64,000 bases of DNA, from positions 4,154,001 to 4,218,000 of the forward strand of contig NZ_CP104285.1 of the NCBI RefSeq assembly GCF_025244905.1, written 5' to 3'. The notes below the pieces were generated by a model. That model was given only the letters and a program-made list of their open reading frames with translations, ran no database searches and was not told the origin of the DNA. Numbering within the stretch: position 1 is the stretch's first letter; every line of letters begins with the position of its first letter. The stretch is from Enterobacter mori (GTDB lineage: Bacteria > Pseudomonadota > Gammaproteobacteria > Enterobacterales > Enterobacteriaceae). A program made the translations under genes and the position numbers. This document shows, piece by piece, positions 7,445 through 16,081 of this stretch.

Positions 7445-8835
7445 TTCTTTTCATCCTGATAAGAGAGTGGTGTGTGGGCTGACTTAAGCGTCTGCAACGC
7501 TTGCAGATAACGGGCCTGGATCCCTTTCAGCTGATCGTCCACTTTCTGAAGATCGGCCGGGGAAGGCTGTTTACCTTGACGGATAGACTGCTCGATTGAC
7601 GTTAGCTGGTAAGAGAGCGGCTCTGTCTCAGACAGACGCTGTTGAATGTCGTAAATGGCGCTTTTGAGGTAAGAGATCGTAACGGTACGGTGCTGCTTTT
7701 CGTTATTGAGGAGTTCGCCCATGAGCAACTGAAGCTTCTCTTTTGCCTGCTCATAACCAGGCACCGTGCCCTGCGAAGAGAGTTGCTCGACCCGCTTATA
7801 CCAACCGCGGGTGACGGTGTTTCCCGGATAAATTTCTTCCAGCAATCTCACCATCTCAAGCCCTGCACTCATTGACTCCACGGGCGATTGCGCAAGGATG
7901 GTCTCCAGCTTTTGCTGGTATTTTTCAAGAATCAACGGACGACTGGCCGTTAGTTCCGGGAGATGTTTTTCCGCTGTTGCCGTCTTGACCAACTCAGGCG
8001 GGGGTTGTGTACTCATGAGCATTTTGTCAACCACGCTGCGTTGTTGAAAACGGCTAACCACGAACGTTCCAGGCAGCGTTAATAAGGCACCTGTCACGAT
8101 GCCAGCCATTATTAGTCCCCCTCGCCCGTTTGCCTTGGCTCGCTTCCCGGCAAAAGTATTAAGCGAAGAGGTATCAGTGAATACCTGTTGTTGTCTGCCC
8201 GGTTGCGCCGCGGTTTCCACCGAAGGTGAATTGCTCTCTTTATTTTCCGGAAGATAGACCAGCGGCAACGTCACGGTAGATCCGTTATTATTCGGCGTTG
8301 ATTCATCCGGGGGATGAATAGCGGAAATCGTCTGTGCCAGATAAAAATGGACGCTTTGCAGGAGCGTGAAATTTATGTTTCCTATAGCATTCAGTTTTTC
8401 ACATATTTTACTCAACGCATATTCAGCGCGATAGATATCTCGCAGTGACTGCTTATTTTTAGGCAATTGCCGAATGGCTGAACCGACCCGCGCCGCAAAC
8501 CAGTCGAGGATTTCTTGCCTTGCCCTGGCCGGATTTTCCGGTGGCCACACTATTTCCCATTGGGAAACAATAAGCACAGCCAATAATTCACACCCTTCGG
8601 CAAAACCATTCCACTGATTTAACCGGGTACGCGCCATGCTGTAATAAACAACGCTCTGCAGGTCAACGCCGTTAGAAGAAAACAGCTTGATGGCCTGTGA
8701 TTGCAGAAGATTCCAGTCAATAACAGGATGAAGCGGATGATTTAACTTATTAATCTCAGTTCTAATCACCTCAAATGCTTCGAAAGCACGAGGGTCTTTA
8801 CCCGTTGCGACAGGTTGATAATCTAAATGTCCCAT
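7441..8835 (-). CDS. vasL: T6SS protein VasL (ImpA N-terminal domain, membrane anchored)
   Basis: 464 residues. The N-terminal part (about 1-150) resembles the ImpA_N domain shared with TssA. A hydrophobic segment (GLIMAGIVTGALLTLPGTF, about residues 240-260) gives one transmembrane helix, followed by a predicted helical C-terminal domain. This architecture and the place directly after tssM match VasL of the Vibrio cholerae cluster, a TssA-like accessory protein. ATG at 8835 has no Shine-Dalgarno sequence immediately before it; the only good one (AAGGAG, 8886-8881) lies on the far side of a hairpin. The C-terminus overlaps the next lipoprotein gene by four bases. Confidence 0.85.
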   Translation of the reverse strand: MGHLDYQPVATGKDPRAFEAFEVIRTEINKLNHPLHPVIDWNLLQSQAIKLFSSNGVDLQSVVYYSMARTRLNQWNGFAEGCELLAVLIVSQWEIVWPPENPARARQEILDWFAARVGSAIRQLPKNKQSLRDIYRAEYALSKICEKLNAIGNINFTLLQSVHFYLAQTISAIHPPDESTPNNNGSTVTLPLVYLPENKESNSPSVETAAQPGRQQQVFTDTSSLNTFAGKRAKANGRGGLIMAGIVTGALLTLPGTFVVSRFQQRSVVDKMLMSTQPPPELVKTATAEKHLPELTASRPLILEKYQQKLETILAQSPVESMSAGLEMVRLLEEIYPGNTVTRGWYKRVEQLSSQGTVPGYEQAKEKLQLLMGELLNNEKQHRTVTISYLKSAIYDIQQRLSETEPLSYQLTSIEQSIRQGKQPSPADLQKVDDQLKGIQARYLQALQTLKSAHTPLSYQDEKK

Positions 8836-8886
8836 ATAAATTAATCGGGTTGTGTTATATTATAAACAAACCCGATTAAACTCCTT
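8836..8886 (-). promoter_or_regulatory. Ribosome binding site bridged to the vasL start by a hairpin
   Basis: On the minus strand AAGGAG (8886-8881) follows the tssM stop by one base. Then comes an inverted repeat: an 11-base perfect stem (8841-8851 with 8869-8879), a one-base bulge, four more pairs (8853-8856 with 8865-8868) and an 8-base loop. ATG of vasL is at 8835. In linear sequence the Shine-Dalgarno is 45 bases from the ATG; with the hairpin folded it is about six bases, close to optimal. The pairing is read directly from the sequence; its role in initiation is inferred. Confidence 0.65.
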
Positions 8887-8887
8887 G

Positions 8888-11800
8888 TCAGTATAGTTGA
8901 TCCATCAATGTAAATTGACTAAATATATCTCCAGCGAATGGATTATCGGATGCATCCATATAAATACGATAGCTCACTGTTCCACCGTCAACTGTGAAGC
9001 GGATATCAAAGCTGCCATCCTGAATACTGGTCAATTCACCTTTATCAAGAATATGGAAAGTTGCCCATGGACCAGAATACCCTATACTCCGTGGCGATGC
9101 TCCCACCGCATTGGGCACAAGCGTAATTTTGCTTTCATTTCCGGCGCGCATCGCATTTGGCCAGACAAGATGGGCCGTCGTAGGGTTCCCTTGCGTATAA
9201 TCAATCAATTGCCCGTCAAGATTCAGGACAGCACGACGCTTGTTGGAACTGAGCTCTATCGGTGATATAGCATATTGAATACCAAAACCATTTTGTTTTG
9301 AGAATAAAACCGAACGGATTTTCTCCGCTTTCTGGAGAGACTTAACGATTTCTGGGCGAATCACCGAGCGACCATCCACAGCACTGGCGTGTCCCTCAAC
9401 GAACACTTTCAGGTTATCTTTGTAGAAACTGTCGATGACACCGTCCGGGGCAAAGAAGCGTTCCATATCACTGAGAGCAACGTCTTTCGTCGCTTTACTG
9501 TTAAACGGATATTTGTCAGCCAGCTGTGAAAGGAATGGGGTTACAACCTTATCTGACCACTCTTTTTCAAGTGATTGCAATGCAAGACCCATAACAGCTT
9601 CCCAGCTATTATCTGCCAGTTGGCCAACCCAACGTCCGAGAGGGTCAGAGAGGTTTCTCGACATCTGTTTCGCAGAGAAGAACGAATCAGCATTGTTTTG
9701 CTGGAAACGCATCTGCACCAGTAGCAGCGCCGCCTTGCCTGGCTCCGGGGCGTTACTGATGCGATGCAATTCGGCATTCATTGCTGTCAGCGCAGTGTAT
9801 GCCTGGCGCAACTGTCCGTTCTGATCGTCACTGTGATCGACCAACGCTTTCTGTTCTGTAAAGGAGCGACCAATACGGTTGAGTAACACATACTCAGGTT
9901 GATTCTCCATTTTCTCCAGCGTATTTTTCTGCGCAATGTTAAGCACCTGCGCAACCTTTTGTTCTTTTTTAGCCGCACCGGCAACCGGAATGTCAGGATC
10001 GACAATAGCGGCCTGAAGCTGATTTTGCGTGTTATCGCGTAATAACAGCAAGGCTCGCCAGATTGGCTGTCCGTTATTTAATACCGCATCCAACGCATCA
10101 GTCGCTTCAGAGATGTCGGCAAAAGGTCGAATAGAGAGATTGGTGAGCGCATTGCGCCAGCGGCTCACATAATCGCCAACATAGCGGTCAGTAATCTGAC
10201 GCTGGATCTCCCGTTTATCCGCCTCACTGTAGTCAGTATGCTCAGTCAGTTTTAACACCCATGCATCTAACCCAGTGATATCTACCAGACGATCCATTTG
10301 TTTGGTCAAGTAGTGCCCCAGACCATAGCGCGTCCAGAACTGAGGAATTTTCAACAGCGCGTCTTCATCGGCGACAAATACCGCATCAAACTGGGCCCCA
10401 ATTTCGGTGCGAAGATCGAGATCTGGCGGAAGTTGTTCTCGAGCCTTAATGCCCAGGTTTTGATAAACACGCTGGTATAGCGGGAGCTTACTCAACTCAC
10501 GCTGGGCACTTTGCACATCGCCGGCAAACGGCTCCCAGGCGGTAATCGCGTCTCGATCGCCTTTACGCCGCTCTCCTGCCCAGTCGGTATGTTGAAGCGC
10601 GTAGTCCAGATGCTGCATCAGTCGTTCCTGCACCTCTCGCTGGCCGGTAAATGCTTTTTGCCAGCGTCCGCGCATATACTCTTCAACAAGCGGGATACTG
10701 CGCCCACTCTTGTCCTCAAGCATGCGCATAATGCGCAGTAGCGCTAATTTTTCGTCGCTGTTATCGGGTGCAATTTCCAGCTGCTTCTGCAGATCTGCCA
10801 TTAACTGTGGCAAAAAACGTAGCGTCAGAAAACGGAGATAGGTCTTTTCAACCAGCTGTCCAATTCTGTCTCCCTGATATAACCCCATATCTGAAAACAG
10901 CGAGTTCTTATCATGGTAATCGCCATAAGACAGGGTGGCATCACGAATAATGTCCATGTGCGGTAACCAGTCAGCCCCGAGCGGTTGACTGGAATCAGGC
11001 GAGCCAATTTTCTGGAAAGTCTCGACTTTTTTGAGCGCTAACTCTCCTGCCCGATAGTTCTTGAGATAGTAATAATACCAGCCACTGAGCAGCGATACCG
11101 TCACCCCACCAGCAATGACCGTTGCGAGCGTTAAATTATGGCGCCGGACGCGGGTAAATTCATCGTTCTCACCAGCAAGATTAGGTTCTGAAAAAAGAAT
11201 ATTCGAAAAAAGATCGTGAAGAAAATATCCATTCTGGTTATCTTTTGGTTGCCAGGCACCTTGCGTCGTTGAATGTAATCCATACCTTTCTGCAATCACA
11301 TCCTGGAAGAAGTCACTGCGCCTGTTTTGTTGAATGGCCGACGTAAAATAGCAGCCACGGATAAGCATTTGTCTGCCCGGATCGCGATTGTAATGCCTTA
11401 ACAGATCGTTGATGGTCTCTCCGGTCACCGTTTGCAGCGCAGAAAGTTGACCTATAAAGCAAAACAACGCCGTGCGAAGATCGATTGTGGTCCCATTGAT
11501 CATCTGCTCAGGCATCAGCTGATTTAGATTTTGCTGCCACTCTTCCCAAAATGCTTTAAGCTCTTTGCGCCACCTGTCACCTTGTTCCGCCTCTAATGAG
11601 AATGAAACCCCAAGGACCTTATTGCGCATATGTTGCGATAAAGCAGGGTATATCGCCTCAAAACCATTCAGTACATCTATTTTATTGATGATGAGATAGA
11701 CCGGAACACGGCATGCGAAACGATCGCTTAGCGCCAGAATATGGGTTTGCCACCGTTGCGCCCACATACGGCGACTCTCTGCCGTCATCGCCATCAATTC

Positions 11801-12547
11801 CTGGACGTTAATCGTTAAAACCACCCCATTAAGCGGCTGGCGAGGACGATGCGCTATTAACCAGTCCAGAAGATGCTGCAGTAACCGCCCGCCCCGATGG
11901 TGCCCCTTGTCTTTATCGTGTTCATCTTGCTGGAAGAATTCTCCGGGGGGATCGATCAGAACGGCAGGCTCGGTTAAGAACAGCCCCAGCGTTTTAAGCG
12001 CTTTGCCATCGTACATCTCTCGCTTCAGCTCACTCTTGAAGTTGAGCGGAATAACCTGATCGGATTTGTGGATCAGGGTACTTTTGCCGCTGATGCTCTC
12101 CCCCATCATCATGTACCAGGGACGGCTGTACATAGCATTTTTAAGGTGGCTTCGCTGGGAATAGTGCTGCAGCCATTCATCCAGAAAACGCGTCTGATAG
12201 TCGACACTTGCCTGGTAAGGCAGGATTTCTGTTGCCTGCTGACCGGGCAAGACACGCTGCACTTGTTTATAGAGATACCAGCTGACAGCACTCAGCCCCA
12301 GCAGCAAAAGAAGCAACGTTGCCACAATGCGGTTGCCAGCCGATCCCAGCGGTTTTATTTCTCCCCATGTCCACAGAGGGCCCCATAACCAAATAGCAAG
12401 CAGCCCCATTCCCCATATCAGCCAGAGTAACGTTAAAGAAAATGAAAACCGAGGTAACAGAGGCTTAAGTCGCCATAATTTGCCTGTGAATGTCTTCACA
12501 GCCCGCAATGGAGAGAGCCAATAAGCGATCTTATTTATAAAAAACAT
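8888..12547 (-). CDS. tssM: T6SS membrane complex protein TssM (IcmF/VasK)
   Basis: 1219 residues, full length. Two N-terminal transmembrane segments (about 37-59 and 73-94) are followed by a cytoplasmic domain with an intact Walker A GESISGKS (149-156) and a G-protein-like NKID (288-291). A third membrane segment (about 471-494) leads to the large periplasmic domain. TssM forms the trans-envelope channel complex with TssL and TssJ. The ATG at 12547 has GGAG at the end of tssA as its ribosome binding site, so translation is probably coupled. Some T6SS TssM proteins lack the Walker motif; this one keeps it. Confidence 0.97.
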   Translation of the reverse strand: MFFINKIAYWLSPLRAVKTFTGKLWRLKPLLPRFSFSLTLLWLIWGMGLLAIWLWGPLWTWGEIKPLGSAGNRIVATLLLLLLGLSAVSWYLYKQVQRVLPGQQATEILPYQASVDYQTRFLDEWLQHYSQRSHLKNAMYSRPWYMMMGESISGKSTLIHKSDQVIPLNFKSELKREMYDGKALKTLGLFLTEPAVLIDPPGEFFQQDEHDKDKGHHRGGRLLQHLLDWLIAHRPRQPLNGVVLTINVQELMAMTAESRRMWAQRWQTHILALSDRFACRVPVYLIINKIDVLNGFEAIYPALSQHMRNKVLGVSFSLEAEQGDRWRKELKAFWEEWQQNLNQLMPEQMINGTTIDLRTALFCFIGQLSALQTVTGETINDLLRHYNRDPGRQMLIRGCYFTSAIQQNRRSDFFQDVIAERYGLHSTTQGAWQPKDNQNGYFLHDLFSNILFSEPNLAGENDEFTRVRRHNLTLATVIAGGVTVSLLSGWYYYYLKNYRAGELALKKVETFQKIGSPDSSQPLGADWLPHMDIIRDATLSYGDYHDKNSLFSDMGLYQGDRIGQLVEKTYLRFLTLRFLPQLMADLQKQLEIAPDNSDEKLALLRIMRMLEDKSGRSIPLVEEYMRGRWQKAFTGQREVQERLMQHLDYALQHTDWAGERRKGDRDAITAWEPFAGDVQSAQRELSKLPLYQRVYQNLGIKAREQLPPDLDLRTEIGAQFDAVFVADEDALLKIPQFWTRYGLGHYLTKQMDRLVDITGLDAWVLKLTEHTDYSEADKREIQRQITDRYVGDYVSRWRNALTNLSIRPFADISEATDALDAVLNNGQPIWRALLLLRDNTQNQLQAAIVDPDIPVAGAAKKEQKVAQVLNIAQKNTLEKMENQPEYVLLNRIGRSFTEQKALVDHSDDQNGQLRQAYTALTAMNAELHRISNAPEPGKAALLLVQMRFQQNNADSFFSAKQMSRNLSDPLGRWVGQLADNSWEAVMGLALQSLEKEWSDKVVTPFLSQLADKYPFNSKATKDVALSDMERFFAPDGVIDSFYKDNLKVFVEGHASAVDGRSVIRPEIVKSLQKAEKIRSVLFSKQNGFGIQYAISPIELSSNKRRAVLNLDGQLIDYTQGNPTTAHLVWPNAMRAGNESKITLVPNAVGASPRSIGYSGPWATFHILDKGELTSIQDGSFDIRFTVDGGTVSYRIYMDASDNPFAGDIFSQFTLMDQLY

Positions 12548-12553
12548 GAATAA

Positions 12554-13954
12554 TTACTCCAGTCCCTGTGAAGTGTCAGAAATATATTGCTTCAGGAAAG
12601 TCATTAATGAAGGTTCCCACTCCTCAAGTGAGAGTGTGCGAATACTTTTCCAGAGCGAGCAGAATTGATGCTGGGCGAGTTCACTTAAACCCGCTTCCTC
12701 CAGCAGTCTCGCTGTAGTGAGTTGGTTATAAAAATAAAAGCGAGGATCGGCGCACGTTTCCTTCTTTTGAAGATCTTCAAGTTTGTTTAACGCGGCCTGT
12801 AGGCCATTTACATGAAATTCATGCCAAAGTGATTCATCATCGTTTATAGACAGTTTGTGATGCTCACTCTCTTTTTCCACGTCCATAATCCAGAGGCAAG
12901 TATCAGGACTGGCAAAAGATGTCCCATCGCTGAACTGCATTTTCTCTATACCGGGAAGCCTGTTGATTAGTCTCGCCACGCTTTCCCGAATAGCCTGAGC
13001 CACTTCATGATAACCACTCAGCTCGGCTCTGAGGGAAGAGAGATAATGTCCATCAAACCACCAGGGGGCGAGGGTCAGGCTGGTTTCGATCTCTTTCCAG
13101 ACTTGCGGATCGATAGCCATTCTGTTGCGATAATCAGACACACGATCCGGGGAGACAGCAGCAAGCTGCGTTTTGATCCCATCTTTGCTCGCTGGAGCAC
13201 TGTTCAGGTTCCCCCAAATTGCATGACGACGAACCAGATAGCCAACCGGCTCGGCAGGGTGGGATTCGCACAAGAGATCGGCCACTTTAAGCAGGCTTTG
13301 TCGCCACGCTCTTTCCGAGTCAGTAGCGATATCGAAGCCCGCTGTGGCTGACGGGATTAGCGAAGAGATTGCCGGCTTAGTCTGCGGCACCTCATCCGCT
13401 TTCCTGACGGAAGCGTCACTCGCCGATCGATCATAGATCTGCATAAGCGAACTCACCTCAGACGAAAGGGTTGCATCAAAAGAACAAAGCATTTCCGATA
13501 AAACGACCATCGTTTCGCGGAATTGCTTTCTTTCAACTTCATCGCATCGCTGTGAGAAGTACCCGGCCACGCCTTCAAAACGCTTCAAGACTTGTTGCAA
13601 AAGCCTGACTCTAATCCGGGCATCTTGTGGCCAGGCGGTGGAGGCAAAATGACGTAAATATTCGGTCAATAACACACCTGCCAGCACCACCTGTTCGGGA
13701 TGTCCGCCATGCTGAAGCGTGCGCAACAAATGGATTACGATCCGAAAATCTTTACTTTCCTGCTCCAGCAGGATCAGGCAATGTTCCTGAATGCGAGGAA
13801 TATCAACGTGTTCATGGGTTAGTGAACCCAATCTTGCAATACCGCTGTCAACCTCTTCCCATAAAGGCGATTCTTCGTTGACTTTTGCCGTCGTTTTTTC
13901 CTCCGACAAGGGGGCCAGGACCCGCTGCAGCCAGGGGTGATTGTTTAATGTCAT
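12554..13954 (-). CDS. tssA: T6SS assembly protein TssA (VasJ type)
   Basis: 466 residues. An ImpA_N-like helical domain and a VasJ-type C-terminal half (HKLSINDDESLWHEFHV, then the final TPR-like helices) identify it as TssA of the Vibrio class. TssA primes baseplate assembly and, in this class, stays at the baseplate or sheath end. Its start lies 13 bases after the tagO stop and its stop six bases before tssM. It shares the ImpA_N fold with vasL, so the cluster encodes two TssA-like proteins, one soluble and one membrane bound. Confidence 0.9.
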   Translation of the reverse strand: MTLNNHPWLQRVLAPLSEEKTTAKVNEESPLWEEVDSGIARLGSLTHEHVDIPRIQEHCLILLEQESKDFRIVIHLLRTLQHGGHPEQVVLAGVLLTEYLRHFASTAWPQDARIRVRLLQQVLKRFEGVAGYFSQRCDEVERKQFRETMVVLSEMLCSFDATLSSEVSSLMQIYDRSASDASVRKADEVPQTKPAISSLIPSATAGFDIATDSERAWRQSLLKVADLLCESHPAEPVGYLVRRHAIWGNLNSAPASKDGIKTQLAAVSPDRVSDYRNRMAIDPQVWKEIETSLTLAPWWFDGHYLSSLRAELSGYHEVAQAIRESVARLINRLPGIEKMQFSDGTSFASPDTCLWIMDVEKESEHHKLSINDDESLWHEFHVNGLQAALNKLEDLQKKETCADPRFYFYNQLTTARLLEEAGLSELAQHQFCSLWKSIRTLSLEEWEPSLMTFLKQYISDTSQGLE

Positions 13955-13967
13955 CTTTTTCTCAACC

Positions 13968-14645
13968 TCACCAGTGGCATGCCTGACGCAAAGGCTCCAG
14001 TGCCTGTTTCAGACCATCGATACGAAAACGCAGGTCATTCAGTGCAGGTTGATCAGATGAAATGACCAACTCTTTAGCGCCAAACAGCTGCTGTATTTCC
14101 GCAATACCCTGTAGTCCTCGACTTGCTTCCAGCCGGTATCCGCTTCCTCGCCAGAACCAGCGGCTGGTGAGCACGTTACTATCAGCGTGCATTTCCAGTA
14201 TCTGGTCACCTTTCCCCTGCGGAGCCGTAAACGCGATTTGCATACGGGTAATATTTTCTATGCAGCTGATGGCAAATATTGCCCGCGCCGGATAGTTACC
14301 GTTACCGGGCACCGTCAACATCACTACCCCGGCCGAGTTCCCTGTATTGCGTGTTTTGAGTATCATTACGGGATCGCCTGTCTGACGTTGTTTTTCCTGC
14401 TCCATGATTTGCAACCAGTAACGGTCAGGCTTGACCGCCTGATGAGTTTTAATTTCAGGGTGCCACGCCTCGTCATAGCACTGAAGACGGGGTAATGGAG
14501 ACGATTGCTGACGGCAGGCCAGCAGAGCCGTTTTTACTTCATCCGTAAATAATGATTCCGCCGTCGTTTTTTCAGCGACTGCTGTACAAGGAGTATTAAT
14601 AAACAGGAGAAAAAATATCATTTTCATGAATACTTCTGATTTCAT
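13968..14645 (-). CDS. T6SS-associated protein VasI/TagO family
   Basis: 225 residues from ATG at 14645, which overlaps the stop of the regulator gene in an ATGA; the frame extends upstream to 14669 but that start would lie inside the neighbour. A hydrophobic N-terminus (MKMIFFLLFINTPCTAVAE) is a likely signal peptide. The region LLACRQQSSPLPRLQCYDEAWH carries the Cys-x-x-Cys-like pattern found at the start of VCA0118 (VasI/TagO) family proteins. Place in the cluster, between vasH and vasJ, agrees with V. cholerae. It is a periplasmic accessory protein whose exact role I cannot state. Confidence 0.75.
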   Translation of the reverse strand: MKSEVFMKMIFFLLFINTPCTAVAEKTTAESLFTDEVKTALLACRQQSSPLPRLQCYDEAWHPEIKTHQAVKPDRYWLQIMEQEKQRQTGDPVMILKTRNTGNSAGVVMLTVPGNGNYPARAIFAISCIENITRMQIAFTAPQGKGDQILEMHADSNVLTSRWFWRGSGYRLEASRGLQGIAEIQQLFGAKELVISSDQPALNDLRFRIDGLKQALEPLRQACHW

Positions 14646-16081
14646 CGCACTATCCCTGATTTTTTGCACTTCATATCCAGTGAACGTCTTGAAATTGACA
14701 GGCTGGCTGCCGTTCTTTCTTTATCGAAATTGTATTTTTCCAGACGCTGACGTAAAACTATCGTTTCGTAACGCGCCAGAATTTTTTTGAGCGGACCGGA
14801 ATCATGGCTTTCTGATAAGGGAGAAAAAAAACGCGCAGGACGACCGATTGTTTTCTCCATGAGTTCCCTGTATCCGACAGCCATACCATGGTTTTTCACC
14901 TGAAAAATATAGTCACGGAGTATATTTTCCATTTCCCTTATATTTCCCGGATATGAATATTTAACCAGAGACTCAACAACCTCCTCAGCCAAATAAAAGT
15001 TAACAGGAAGGTCTCGATGATTTTCGGTTAGAATTCGCTCAACAATCGATTTAATACCCTGTCGTTGCTCCCGCAATGGCGGGAGGTAAATTTCACTCCC
15101 GGCAATTCGGTGATAGAACCCGGCGTGCTTTCTTTTCCATTCTTCGCGATCCTGGCTGGTGAGGATAAGCTGCAGATGAACATTCCCGGCGTCTCGTCCA
15201 TCGGTACTCAGCACCTCATGGGTATCAAGAAAATGCTGGAAATATCCGTGCCAGCGTGGCGACAGCCTGTCAATGTTTTCGAGCAGTAAAAATCCCCGGT
15301 GAGCTTTTACTAAGGCGCTGCCGGAAACATTTTTCTCACCAAAAATCTTTATGCCCTGCCATTCCTCTGAAAGTAATGCGCAATCAAGATTGACGAGCGG
15401 AGCCTGACCTTTGGAATAACGGTGCAAATAATGGGCGAGCCAGGTTTTGCCCGTTCCTTTTTCCCCGACAATCAGCACCGGCTTTCCGGGAGATAATGCC
15501 TCAACAAGATGTTGGACGCGTTCACTCGAAATGCGCCATGGCAGAGGTTCCGCAGCTTGCTGACATGGTGCAGGCTCAATCCGGGTGCCAGTCTTATTCA
15601 GTTCCCTTGAACGGATCAGGAATACTTGCAATAAAGATGAGAACTGGCTTTCTATAGTGAGTAATGCTTCGAGGGTTGTAGCGGGTGCCAGTATCGCCCA
15701 AATTCCCCATACTCTTCCCTGCCCCTCCAACAGGGGAATCGCATACAGTCCGCATTCCCCGTTCTGGCGTAATACCAGCTCACGAAAATTGGGGTGCTCA
15801 ATCCTTGCACCATAATTAAGCGATAGCCACAATGCGGGCTTAGCGCTTCGAATAACCTGCGCCAGAGGATGCCTGAAGTCATCAACACTGAGATGCAGAG
15901 TATCAGTCCTTTCACCGGTAACCCGGCATGCCATCTCAGAGCCCGGGAAAGGGATCACGCCGATAATTTGGCTCCCATATGGGGCCAGCATGGCAACCCT
16001 GGCGGCAAAACATGCCATAAGATCGTCCACCTGCTGACAGGCAAGCAGCTCCAGGATCGCGGACAGCACTGGCTCAGGCAT
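14642..16081 (-). CDS. vasH: VasH-like enhancer-binding regulator with degenerate sigma-54 loop
   Basis: 479 residues. An N-terminal GAF-like sensor region (about 1-160) is followed by an AAA+ domain with Walker A GEKGTGKT (206-213), a Walker B-like FLLLENI (264-270, where TLFLDEI is typical), LPPLREQ (333-339) and PGNIREMEN (378-386), then a Fis-type helix-turn-helix (about 455-476). The GAFTGA loop that contacts sigma-54 is expected near 250-258 but reads EKNVSGSALVKA, with no match. VasH proteins activate T6SS genes with RpoN; this copy may bind DNA and ATP yet be unable to remodel the RpoN holoenzyme. Placed between clpV and vasI with one- and four-base overlaps. Confidence 0.85.
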   Translation of the reverse strand: MPEPVLSAILELLACQQVDDLMACFAARVAMLAPYGSQIIGVIPFPGSEMACRVTGERTDTLHLSVDDFRHPLAQVIRSAKPALWLSLNYGARIEHPNFRELVLRQNGECGLYAIPLLEGQGRVWGIWAILAPATTLEALLTIESQFSSLLQVFLIRSRELNKTGTRIEPAPCQQAAEPLPWRISSERVQHLVEALSPGKPVLIVGEKGTGKTWLAHYLHRYSKGQAPLVNLDCALLSEEWQGIKIFGEKNVSGSALVKAHRGFLLLENIDRLSPRWHGYFQHFLDTHEVLSTDGRDAGNVHLQLILTSQDREEWKRKHAGFYHRIAGSEIYLPPLREQRQGIKSIVERILTENHRDLPVNFYLAEEVVESLVKYSYPGNIREMENILRDYIFQVKNHGMAVGYRELMEKTIGRPARFFSPLSESHDSGPLKKILARYETIVLRQRLEKYNFDKERTAASLSISRRSLDMKCKKSGIVR

